This document shows, piece by piece, positions 32,623-40,463 of a DNA stretch of 64,000 nucleotides (the stretch's first letter is position 1; the number at the start of each line of letters is the position of its first letter). The notes beneath the pieces are model-generated. The model was not told the origin of the DNA. It was given only the letters and a program-made list of their open reading frames with translations, and did not search any database. A program made the translations under genes and the position numbers. The stretch comes from Rhodobiaceae bacterium UBA7804. GTDB taxonomy: Bacteria > Pseudomonadota > Alphaproteobacteria > Parvibaculales > Parvibaculaceae. Where the stretch lies: positions 488,438 through 552,437 of the forward strand of contig DLCG01000008.1 in assembly GCA_002480495.1 (NCBI GenBank). The letters run 5' to 3'.

Positions 32623-34443
32623 GTGGATTCGCGCGCGCCCACGCTCCGGACGGACAACACTTCCGCACCAAATCCGCTCTGGCGGCTGGTGCCGCTTGTC
32701 CATCGCCACAAATGGCGTTTCTGGGGCGGCATGTCGCTCATCAATGCGGGCCGTCTTCTCGAAGCCTTCATGCCTCTCTTCCTGAAAATGGGTATCGACA
32801 GGATCGCCGCTGGCGACTACCGCCTCGCACTGCCTGCTCTCGCCATTCTCGGCCTCATGGTGTTGCGCTACATCTCCTTCAATCTGGGGCGGCGCTATGT
32901 GCGCGAAGTGGGCGTCGCCGTCGCCTATGAACTCCGGCAGCGGCTCTACTGGCATCTGGAGCTTCAGGGACCGCGGTTCTTCTCCCGCTACACCACCGGC
33001 GACCTCATGGCTCGCGCGATCAACGACATCACGTTGATCCGCCAACTCGTGGGCATGGGCACCCGCCTTCTCTTCGTGCTCGGATTCTCGGGCATCATCG
33101 CCTTCATCTTCATGTTCTATCAGTCGCCATGGCTGACTCTGCTGTTGCTCCCCGCCCTCCCGGTTTTCGCCATTGTCGGATGGATCATCGCGAAGCGTAT
33201 CTTCACGCAGTCAACCGAGGTCCAGGAGGGGTTTTCGACACTCTCCGCGCAGGTGCAGGAAAACCTCAACGGGATACGCACCATTCAGACACATGCGCAG
33301 GAAGAAAGAGAGACCGAGCGTTTCGAGGCAACGTCCGATGCCTATGCCGGCGGTTACTACAAGTTGATGTTCCTGAACTCGGCTCTGACTTCCGCCATGC
33401 TGGTCGCCACAGGGTTCACCACCCTTCTGGTCGTCGGCTATGGCGGTATGCAGGTGATCGACGGCACGATCACGCTCGGCACCTTCACTGCCTTCATCTT
33501 CTATCTGAACATGATGCTCGCACCCATCCGCGAAGGCGGCGTGATGGTCACGCTTTTCCAGCGCGGCGGGTCGGCGGCAGCGCGCATTTTCGAAGTTCTC
33601 GATCATGAACCGGAAATTCGCGATGCGCCGGAGGCGGCGCCGCTAGACGAGATCGGTGGCGCGATTACGCTGCATCATCTCTCCTATACCCACCCGGCAA
33701 GCAGCGGCGATGGTGGCTGGCCTGCACTGAATGACATCACGCTCGAAATAAACAAAGGCGAGATGATCGCGCTACTCGGCCGCGTGGGCTCGGGCAAATC
33801 GACACTTCTCCGGCTGATCGTGCGTCTGCTCGATCCTCCGCCCGGCACGGTCTATCTCGACGGACGCGACATCCGCATGCTGCCTGTGGCCCAGGTACGG
33901 AGTCAGATTGCGATGGTGCCGCAGGACCCGTTTCTGTTTGCCACGCATATCGCGCAGAACATTTCCTACGACAATCCCGAACGGACGACAGAGGAAGTCT
34001 GGCGCGCGGCGGAGAGCGCCGACCTCGAGGCAACGATCCGCCGCTTCCCCGAACGCCTTGAGACGCTGGTGGGCGAGCGCGGCGTGACTCTTTCAGGCGG
34101 ACAGAAGCAACGCGCGAGCCTTGCCCGCGGGCTCATCCGGGAAACACCGGTTCTTCTTCTCGACGACTGTTTCTCGTCCGTCGACACGGAGACGGAGGAG
34201 TTCATCCTTTCGCGCCTGAAGGAGCTCCGCCGCGGCCGCACCACGATCATGGTGTCTCATCGCGTTTCGACTGCCCGGCATGCAGACAGGATCGTGGTTC
34301 TGGATGAAGGGCGGATTGCCGAAGTCGGCACGCATGCCGAACTCCTTACCAGAAATGGCCTCTACGCAACGCTCGAACGCCAGCAGGGCCGTCGCGAGGA
34401 ACTGGAGAAGACGATTTCGACGGATGCGGAGGACGCTTCATGA
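32623..34443 (+). CDS. Heterodimeric ABC exporter, subunit 1 (degenerate ATPase site)
   Basis: ABC half-transporter of 606 residues with a six-helix membrane domain (about 20-330) fused to a nucleotide-binding domain (about 350-590). Walker A is GRVGSGKST with Lys392, and the signature is canonical LSGGQ at 490-494. Walker B is LLLDDC with Asp515 where the catalytic Glu should be. It overlaps the next ABC gene by 4 bp. The pair fits type IV heterodimeric exporters such as TM287/288 or BmrCD, in which one ATP site is degenerate. It starts at GTG 32623, with no better ATG in frame. The substrate, lipid or drug, is unknown. It is divergent from btaA. Confidence 0.92.
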   Translation: MDSRAPTLRTDNTSAPNPLWRLVPLVHRHKWRFWGGMSLINAGRLLEAFMPLFLKMGIDRIAAGDYRLALPALAILGLMVLRYISFNLGRRYVREVGVAVAYELRQRLYWHLELQGPRFFSRYTTGDLMARAINDITLIRQLVGMGTRLLFVLGFSGIIAFIFMFYQSPWLTLLLLPALPVFAIVGWIIAKRIFTQSTEVQEGFSTLSAQVQENLNGIRTIQTHAQEERETERFEATSDAYAGGYYKLMFLNSALTSAMLVATGFTTLLVVGYGGMQVIDGTITLGTFTAFIFYLNMMLAPIREGGVMVTLFQRGGSAAARIFEVLDHEPEIRDAPEAAPLDEIGGAITLHHLSYTHPASSGDGGWPALNDITLEINKGEMIALLGRVGSGKSTLLRLIVRLLDPPPGTVYLDGRDIRMLPVAQVRSQIAMVPQDPFLFATHIAQNISYDNPERTTEEVWRAAESADLEATIRRFPERLETLVGERGVTLSGGQKQRASLARGLIRETPVLLLDDCFSSVDTETEEFILSRLKELRRGRTTIMVSHRVSTARHADRIVVLDEGRIAEVGTHAELLTRNGLYATLERQQGRREELEKTISTDAEDAS

Positions 34444-36320
34444 GCGACATGCAGCCCCCGCACCCTATCCGCCGGGATCATTCCGTATTCGACGATGAGA
34501 TGGAGATGCGAGGTTTCGACTTCTCTCTTCTCCTCCGCCTGATGGGCTGGATGCGCCCCTATCGCCGCATGGGGTTTCTGGCGCTCTTCTTCGTATTGCT
34601 CGCGGCGAGCGCGGCAGTGCTCGCGCCGGTGGTCGTCAGCCGCGTGGTGGTAGACGGCATTCTTCTTCCCGCGTCGAACGAGGGCGCGCCCGATTTCGGC
34701 CAGAAGGCACTCAATGGCTGGCTTTCCGCTTTCCTGTCGCTACACCCGATCGTTTCGGCCTGCATCCTCTACGGCGTCTGGACGCTTCTCTGGGCCCTTT
34801 TCGGCCATGGTTTCCGGACCATGCTGGCGCGCACCGTTCTGAACGGATTGCGCGATCTCCGCCGCGACCTTTTTGCCCATTTGGAGAACCTGCCCTCCAG
34901 CTTCTATGACCGCGTCGCGGTCGGCCGGGTGATGACGCGGTTGACGAATGACGTCGAAACCCTGTTCGAGCTGCTCGCTGGCTTTGGCGTGCTGCTCGGG
35001 GAGTTCGTACCCTTCTTTGTCGCCGTCTCCGTCATGTTCGCGCTCAACCCGGCGCTCACTCTGGAGCTCATGTTGCTTCTGCCGGTAGCGGCACTCGCAA
35101 CATGGATATTCCGGCGCGTTTCACGGCAGGTCTATCGGGGTATCCGCTCGAGCCTTTCCAGGCTTAACGAAAACCTGCAGGAGAATCTCTCCGGCATGGA
35201 GGTCGTGCAGCTCTATGGACGGGAGAAGATCAACTATGACCGCTATACCGCGATCAACGACGAAAACCGCGATCAGGAAGACCGCGCTGTCCGGATCGAA
35301 AGCTACTACGGCCCGGCGATGGACAGCATGGCCTTTCTCGCCATGGCTGCCATCGTGTGGTTCGGGGGACATCACGTCCTGTCGGGCGCGGCGACGCTTG
35401 GCAGCGTCATTCTCTTCGCGCAGTTTGCCGACATGATGTTCCGTCCCATTGTCGCCATGGGTGAACAATGGAACGTCGTCTTCCGCGCCATGGCGAGCTG
35501 CGAACGAATCTTCCAGGCGCTGGACTGGGAGGAATCGCTGCAGAAGCCTGCGGAGCCGAAATCCCTGCCCGCCGACCTGAAAGGGCATGTGCGCTTCAAC
35601 CACCTGACCTTCGGCTATGCCCCTGGCTCGGCCATCCTGAAGGACGTGACATTCGACATTGCGCCGGGAGAGCGCATTGCGATCGTCGGCCCGACGGGTT
35701 CGGGAAAGACGAGCCTCATCAGGCTGCTATGCCGCTTCTATGACGTACCTGCGGACAGCATCCTGATAGACGGCATCGACATCATGGACGTGGAGCCCGC
35801 GGAAATTCGAAAGCGGGTTGGCGTCGTGCTCCAGGATTTCCACATCTTCTCCGGCACGGTCTATGACAACATCATTCTCGGCAATCCGAACGTCACCCGG
35901 GAAGATGCGCGGCGGGCCGCCCGACTGGTTCACGCGGACCCTTTCATCCGGCTTTTACCCCAGGGCTACGACACGCTGCTCACGGAGCGAGGACGCAATC
36001 TGAGCCACGGACAAAGACAACTGCTTGCCTTTGCCCGCGTTCTGGCAATGGATCCCGAAATTCTCATTCTCGACGAAGCAACGGCGAGTATCGACACCGA
36101 AACCGAACTCATCATTCAGGACGCACTGGCGAAGGTAACCGCAGGGCGCACTTCCATCATCATCGCGCATCGGCTTCAGACAATCCGCGAGGCGAACCGC
36201 ATTGTCGTCCTGTCCAATGGCGAGCTTCGCGAGCTCGGGACGCATGAAGAACTCATGGCTCGCGGCGGCCTCTACAAGACGCTCTACGAACTGCAGGTGC
36301 AGAACACTTCGGGGCTTTGA
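34440..36320 (+). CDS. Heterodimeric ABC exporter, subunit 2 (non-canonical signature)
   Basis: ABC half-transporter of 626 residues with an N-terminal extension, six membrane helices (about 35-350) and a nucleotide-binding domain (about 385-615). Walker A is GPTGSGKTS with Lys423, and Walker B is complete with Glu546 in LILDEATASID. The signature is LSHGQ (521-525) instead of LSGGQ. Paired with subunit 1, the altered signature here and the missing Glu there fall in the same composite site. One site is therefore catalytic and one is degenerate. The ATG overlaps the upstream gene's stop (ATGA), so translation is coupled. It ends 3 bp before the convergent curlin gene's stop. Confidence 0.93.
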   Translation: MSDMQPPHPIRRDHSVFDDEMEMRGFDFSLLLRLMGWMRPYRRMGFLALFFVLLAASAAVLAPVVVSRVVVDGILLPASNEGAPDFGQKALNGWLSAFLSLHPIVSACILYGVWTLLWALFGHGFRTMLARTVLNGLRDLRRDLFAHLENLPSSFYDRVAVGRVMTRLTNDVETLFELLAGFGVLLGEFVPFFVAVSVMFALNPALTLELMLLLPVAALATWIFRRVSRQVYRGIRSSLSRLNENLQENLSGMEVVQLYGREKINYDRYTAINDENRDQEDRAVRIESYYGPAMDSMAFLAMAAIVWFGGHHVLSGAATLGSVILFAQFADMMFRPIVAMGEQWNVVFRAMASCERIFQALDWEESLQKPAEPKSLPADLKGHVRFNHLTFGYAPGSAILKDVTFDIAPGERIAIVGPTGSGKTSLIRLLCRFYDVPADSILIDGIDIMDVEPAEIRKRVGVVLQDFHIFSGTVYDNIILGNPNVTREDARRAARLVHADPFIRLLPQGYDTLLTERGRNLSHGQRQLLAFARVLAMDPEILILDEATASIDTETELIIQDALAKVTAGRTSIIIAHRLQTIREANRIVVLSNGELRELGTHEELMARGGLYKTLYELQVQNTSGL

Positions 36321-36323
36321 TCG

Positions 36324-36815
36324 TCAGCAGCGCTGAACGATCAGGGAAGTATTGTTGTTTCCATATTGCCCGGCCATCGCCTCGTGTCCGTTGCCCTTCT
36401 GGATGACATAGGAGGTATTGTTTCTGCCATCCTGAACGGTACCGGCATAGTTGCCGGCGCCCTGCTGACTCGCATAGGCGGAATTTCCGCTCCCGTTCTG
36501 CGAGGCGAAAGCCGCATTGCCGCCATTGAAAAAGGGGCTGCAGCTTATGTTCTGGTATCTGCTTCGTGTCTGGTTCGGTCTTGCGCCCTGCTTGGCGGCC
36601 TTCATGATCTTGACGTCGGATTTGAATTTTTCGATCGGCGTCGTCGCGGTCCAGCTTTCGACAACCGTCTTGTTCTTGCGCTGAAGAACGATCGAGTAGT
36701 TCTGGTCTCCCGTTTGCGTGACGCTGGCGCCGCTTCCCGCCCATGCGGCGGGTGCGGCCAGAGCAATCATGGCGGCGAACGACGTTGCGGCGAACGTGTA
36801 TTTCATCTTCTTCAT
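36324..36815 (-). CDS. Curlin-repeat protein with non-repeat insert (CsgB-like)
   Basis: Exported amyloid-type protein of 163 residues. The signal peptide is 1-26 (cleavage AWA before Gly27). The mature chain has two 11-residue curlin units (27-48) and a 50-residue non-repeat basic insert (49-98). Then come about six more units (99-163) of the form GN-x5-Q-x-G-x, ending in Cys163. A second cysteine, Cys92, lies in the insert. The interrupted array and cysteines distinguish it from the perfect-repeat protein on the other side of the promoter region, so it may be a nucleator like CsgB. ATG 36815 has AGGAGAGG upstream. The csgB role is inferred. Confidence 0.8.
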   Translation of the reverse strand: MKKMKYTFAATSFAAMIALAAPAAWAGSGASVTQTGDQNYSIVLQRKNKTVVESWTATTPIEKFKSDVKIMKAAKQGARPNQTRSRYQNISCSPFFNGGNAAFASQNGSGNSAYASQQGAGNYAGTVQDGRNNTSYVIQKGNGHEAMAGQYGNNNTSLIVQRC

Positions 36816-36899
36816 CTGCCTCTCCTGTTCCGGTGTTTTCCACGGAAGCACTGAAGCCCTTTCTAGAAGGCGCGTGCTGATCGCCGCCTGAAGCGGGCG

Positions 36900-37024
36900 T
36901 TCATGCAGCGTTCAGATTCATTCATCCTCACGGATCATGCGCCGCGAACCGCCGGCTCCGGCCTCGCCACAAAGAAACCTTGTCGGTGAACGGAAAATGA
37001 ATGGCGGGTTCAGGCAGCGCTCAG
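36900..37024. promoter_or_regulatory. Divergent curlin promoter region with paired direct repeats
   Basis: Between the two curlin genes, TTCATGCAGCGTTCAG (36900-36915) recurs as TTCAGGCAGCGCTCAG (37009-37024), 14 of 16 bases identical, about 109 bp apart. One copy lies near each gene. They may be binding sites for a shared activator. No csgD-like gene is in the window. Confidence 0.45.
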
Positions 37025-37095
37025 CCGCTCCCCGCTAGAACTTGCATCGTCAACAGGACGCGCCGCAGCGGCCGATCCAAAACAGGAGATGCAAA

Positions 37096-37599
37096 ATGAA
37101 GAAGTTTCTTTTGACGACGAGCACCATCGCAGCCCTGATCGCGGTCGGCGTGACGAGCGCCAATGCGGGCAACTCAGCCTCCGTCTATCAGAGCGGCCGG
37201 CACAACACTGGCGTCTATACGCAGAACGGCTATCACAACAAGGGCACGATCGACACCTACGGCCACGGCAACTATTCGAAGGCCACGCAGCAGGGTGAGT
37301 GGAACTACCTCTACCAGCAGCAGCTCGGCAACCGGAACGCCGCCCTTACCGACCAGTACGGCCGCAACAACTATGCCGTGACCGGGCAGGAAGGCCGCAA
37401 CAACTCGGCGGCGACGATCCAGACGGGCCGCAGCAACACCTCGGGCATCGCCCAGATCGGTAACAACCACAAGGCCACGACCGACCAGTGGGGTTCCAAC
37501 AACACCTCCGCCACGATCCAGGTCGGCAACGGCCAGAAGGCGCACACCGTCCAGACCGGCAAGGGCAATACCTCGGTCGTCATCCAGGGCGGCTACTAA
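37096..37599 (+). CDS. Curlin major-subunit-like protein (13 x 11-residue repeats)
   Basis: Exported protein of 167 residues, probably the main fibre subunit. Residues 1-24 are a signal peptide (cleavage after ANA). The whole mature chain is exactly thirteen 11-residue units with consensus xN-x5-Q-x-G-x (for example NNSAATIQTGR and NNTSATIQVGN). There is no N-terminal targeting segment before the first repeat and no tail after the last. E. coli CsgA has about 22-residue repeats, each two such strands, plus an N-terminal non-repeat segment. ATG 37096 has AGGAG 8 nt upstream. CsgH follows 68 bp downstream on the same strand. Confidence 0.88.
   Translation: MKKFLLTTSTIAALIAVGVTSANAGNSASVYQSGRHNTGVYTQNGYHNKGTIDTYGHGNYSKATQQGEWNYLYQQQLGNRNAALTDQYGRNNYAVTGQEGRNNSAATIQTGRSNTSGIAQIGNNHKATTDQWGSNNTSATIQVGNGQKAHTVQTGKGNTSVVIQGGY
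37168..37596 (+). repeat. 33-bp-period tandem coding repeat (13 units)
   Basis: The mature curlin sequence is a 429-bp tandem array of thirteen in-frame 33-bp units. Asn at position 2, Gln at position 8 and Gly at position 10 are conserved in most units. The DNA identity between units is low, so this is an old, selected protein repeat and not a recent slippage product. Confidence 0.85.
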
Positions 37600-37667
37600 G
37601 CGGCTTCATCGGGAGGCGGCGAGTGCCGCCTCCCGCGACGTCCCTCAATCTGAAAGGGAGCAGAACA

Positions 37668-38024
37668 ATGCGACTGAAATGGACCTCATTGGTACTCGTA
37701 CCCATCGTCTTCGGCTGCGCGGCGGCCACTGCGTCGCCGCCCGCTCCCGAGGCTTGTGAAATCAGGGCCATCGAGACCCCGGCGGGTCTCAGGTTCGAAA
37801 GCGTGGTCTATGGCGCGCCCGGCGAGACGGGCTCCTATCGCATGTCGATGGAGCGCTCGGGCTCGGGCGGCACATCGGAAGTGCAACAGGGTGGCGATTT
37901 CGTGATCGAGGAAAATGGCGAAGCCGTGGTGTCGGTCACGGAGATGAATCGCAGCGCGCGAGACAGCCTCCACGCACATATGACAGTCGAGAACGGCTAT
38001 GGCAGCTATAGCTGCGGCCTCTGA
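37668..38024 (+). CDS. csgH: CsgH-like curlin amyloid inhibitor
   Basis: Small exported protein of 118 residues with an N-terminal signal peptide (about 1-23). The mature region (CEIRAIETPAGLRFESVVYG, then GSYRMSMERSGSGGTSEVQQ, then GGDF) matches the alphaproteobacterial CsgH family. CsgH is an immunoglobulin-like periplasmic protein that keeps curlin from polymerising before export. Cys30 and Cys116 lie at the two ends of the mature chain and could form a disulfide. Its position directly after a curlin gene supports the assignment. ATG 37668 has AAAGGGAG upstream. Its last 19 bp overlap the convergent gene at 38006-38536. Confidence 0.8.
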   Translation: MRLKWTSLVLVPIVFGCAAATASPPAPEACEIRAIETPAGLRFESVVYGAPGETGSYRMSMERSGSGGTSEVQQGGDFVIEENGEAVVSVTEMNRSARDSLHAHMTVENGYGSYSCGL

Positions 38025-38536
38025 CCCGTGCGTGTTTGCGGGAGCCGGTAGCTGTCGAACCACAGGACGCGAAGCTGCCGGCCTTGCGGCGTATATCCGA
38101 TCAGGCAGAGGCCCGAGGGTTCGACGGGGTGTCTGCCCAGCGCCCGGTTCTCGTAGATCGCCGCGCAACCGGCGAGGCCTTCTTCCGGATGCGCTTCCGC
38201 CCATTGGCGCAACTCGTCATGACCGTCAATCATCAGGCGGTCGGTAAGCCGCCGTCCCCGCCAGGCAGGGACAATGAAGCTCCGGCAAAAGGCAAATTTC
38301 GCGCGTAGCCGCGGGAGAACGTGGATATCCGCCGTGAGACAGCCGGCAATCTCATCGCCGTCATAGATGGCGATGACGATTTCCATCGCGCGCTCCTCCG
38401 GCGCGATCCCCGCAGGAAGGATATTTTCGCGCCTCCACATCGCGATGACATCTTCCATGACGCGGCGGTCCGCGCGACGCCACACACGGCGATAGTCGAG
38501 ATCCTGCGTCGCCGTTTCCTTCGCGTTGACCGCCAT
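38006..38536 (-). CDS. Hypothetical protein, possibly acyltransferase-like
   Basis: Soluble protein of 176 residues with no signal peptide. It contains RRVWRRADRRVMEDVIAMWR at the start, EIVIAIYDGDEIAGCLTADI and KFAFCRSFIVPAWRGRRLTDRL. This alternation of a sensor strand followed by a basic helix loosely recalls a GNAT N-acyltransferase (the RGRRLT piece sits where the acetyl-CoA loop would be). I cannot confirm the family. ATG 38536 has no strong ribosome-binding site. The tail overlaps csgH by 19 bp. A functional link to curli is not implied by this overlap alone. Confidence 0.65.
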   Translation of the reverse strand: MAVNAKETATQDLDYRRVWRRADRRVMEDVIAMWRRENILPAGIAPEERAMEIVIAIYDGDEIAGCLTADIHVLPRLRAKFAFCRSFIVPAWRGRRLTDRLMIDGHDELRQWAEAHPEEGLAGCAAIYENRALGRHPVEPSGLCLIGYTPQGRQLRVLWFDSYRLPQTRTGQRPQL

Positions 38537-38642
38537 TTCGTCCCTCGCGTCCCTCCCGGATGAGAGGACAGTCTCGACGACTGCCCTCCCCCGGAAAAGC
38601 GTGGCAAGGTCCGTTCTGGAGCGGCCTCCTTGTCAGGACATG

Positions 38643-40277
38643 TCAGGCGCCAAGCTGAAAACCCTCGTAGTCGGCTGCCGCCACCTCCGCGATCTTCTCC
38701 CCGTAGACGTTGACGCCGCCCGTATAGGGCATGAAAACGCGGGGTTTGCCCGGGATGTTCGCGCCCATGTACCAGGAGTTCGCCTGCGGATAGAGCGTCT
38801 CGCTTGCGAGTTCATTCACATGCGCGACCCACTCGTCCTCCGCTTCCTTCGTCGCTTCAATGGAGCGGATGTTGCCCTCGGTCAGCCGCTTCACGCAGTC
38901 GGCGATCCAGTCAACATGCTGTTCGATGGAAACGATCATGTTGGAGAGGACCGAAGGGCTGCCGGGCCCGGTGATGAAGAAGAGATTCGGAAAACCCGCC
39001 GAGCCGAGGCCCAGATAGGTGCGCGGTCCCGCCGCCCATTTCTCCCTGAGCGCCGCGCCGCCGCGCCCCTTGATGTCGATGGAAAGAAGTGCGCCCGTCA
39101 TCGCGTCGAAACCGGTGGCAAAGACGATCGCGTCCACTTCGTATTCCTTGCCTCCGCAAACGACGCCCTTCTTCGAGATTCGCTCGATAGGCTTTTCGCG
39201 GATATCGACCAGGTCCACATGCGATTCGTCGAAGGTCTGGAGATAGTTCGTATCCAGGCAGAGCCGCTTCACGCCGACAGGATGATCGAAGGGAAGGAGC
39301 TTCTCCGCCACCTCCTTGTTCTTCACGGAGGCACGCATCTTCGCACGGGCGAATTCGGCGGCAATGTGGTTTGCCTCATGCGTCGCCATCAGGTCACCAT
39401 AGGCACCGAGGAACGCGAAGCCACCCTGATTCCAGCGGGTTTCAAGTTCGTTCGCGATTGCCTCCGGCGTCATCTCCTCCGCAAGCGCCTCATTGTATTC
39501 GAAGCAGATGATGCCGCCCGGCGTCTCGCGTGCGTGGCGGCGGTCCTCGAGAAGCGTCTCTTTCGAACGGGCGATCTCCTCCGGCTTCAGCGGGCGGTTG
39601 CCGGCGGGAAGCGTGAAGTTCGCGGTGCGCTGGAACACGGTGACATGTTTTGCCTGAGCGGCTATCACCGGAATGCTCTGGATGCCGGACGAACCCGTGC
39701 CGACAACCGCAACACGCTTGCCGGTGAAGTCCACGCCTTCATGCGGCCATCCGCCCGTGTGATACCAGTCGCCCCCGAAATCCTCGAGGCCCTTGAAATC
39801 GGGAACACGCGCGGCCGAGAGACACCCCGTCGCCATGATGCAGAACCGGGCGGATACGCGGTCGCCCTTGTCCGTCTCGACCGCCCACAATCCGGCAGGT
39901 TCATCATAAGCCGCGGAGATCACGCGCGTTTCGAAGCGGATGTCGCGCCGCAGATCGAGCTTGTCCGCAACATAGTTCTGATAGCGGAGAATTTCCGGCT
40001 GCGCGGCATAGCGTTCGCTCCAGTTCCAGCCGCGCTGAATTTCGTCCGAGAATCCGTATTGATATTCGAGGCTTTCGACGTCGCAGCGCGCACCCGGATA
40101 TCTGTTCCAGTACCAGGTACCGCCGACCCCCTCGCCTGCCTCATAAACCCGCACCTTTAGGCCGAGTGCGCGCAACCGGTGCAGCATGTACATGCCGGCG
40201 AACCCAGCTCCGACGATCACCGCATCGAATTGTCCAGATTCCGTGCGCGCGGGCGCGCCTTCTCCCTGAGCAGCCAT
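38643..40277 (-). CDS. Type I Baeyer-Villiger monooxygenase (cyclohexanone monooxygenase-like)
   Basis: FAD- and NADPH-dependent monooxygenase of 544 residues that inserts oxygen next to a ketone to give an ester or lactone. Three family landmarks are in order: the FAD-binding GAGFAG (23-28), the BVMO fingerprint FGGDWYHTGGWP (167-178; FxGxxxHxxxWP), and the NADPH-binding GTGSSG (193-198). A late VFATGFDAMTG is also typical. The start ATG 40277 is preceded by GGGAGGAGAG. It is followed upstream by a second BVMO-class enzyme on the same strand, 186 bp away. Substrates may be cyclic or linear ketones from alkane or terpene breakdown. Confidence 0.92.
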   Translation of the reverse strand: MAAQGEGAPARTESGQFDAVIVGAGFAGMYMLHRLRALGLKVRVYEAGEGVGGTWYWNRYPGARCDVESLEYQYGFSDEIQRGWNWSERYAAQPEILRYQNYVADKLDLRRDIRFETRVISAAYDEPAGLWAVETDKGDRVSARFCIMATGCLSAARVPDFKGLEDFGGDWYHTGGWPHEGVDFTGKRVAVVGTGSSGIQSIPVIAAQAKHVTVFQRTANFTLPAGNRPLKPEEIARSKETLLEDRRHARETPGGIICFEYNEALAEEMTPEAIANELETRWNQGGFAFLGAYGDLMATHEANHIAAEFARAKMRASVKNKEVAEKLLPFDHPVGVKRLCLDTNYLQTFDESHVDLVDIREKPIERISKKGVVCGGKEYEVDAIVFATGFDAMTGALLSIDIKGRGGAALREKWAAGPRTYLGLGSAGFPNLFFITGPGSPSVLSNMIVSIEQHVDWIADCVKRLTEGNIRSIEATKEAEDEWVAHVNELASETLYPQANSWYMGANIPGKPRVFMPYTGGVNVYGEKIAEVAAADYEGFQLGA

Positions 40278-40417
40278 TTCTCTCCTCCCTCTTTTCTTGT
40301 TACCCCGACTCTAGACGGGGATGCGGGATGCACAAGAGGAGAGAGACCGTAAGAAGTGTTGCACCGCATCAGAATTGAAAGTGGCCGGACCGGACGTCCG
40401 CGGCGATGGACACACGA

Positions 40418-40446
40418 ACGCCGGCACCCGTTTCCGGGTCCGGCGT
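40418..40446. other. Hairpin between the two monooxygenase genes
   Basis: Arms ACGCCGGCACCCG (40418-40430) and CGGGTCCGGCGT (40435-40446) pair with one bulged base and a 4-nt loop. It lies just past the stop of the upstream monooxygenase. No T tract follows. Confidence 0.45.
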
Positions 40447-40463
40447 CCGCTTCTTCCCCTCGA

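Noticed and set aside
37168..37596. 33-bp periodic array as a CRISPR
   Set aside because: The period is in frame, encodes curlin units and the units are not identical DNA repeats with unique spacers.
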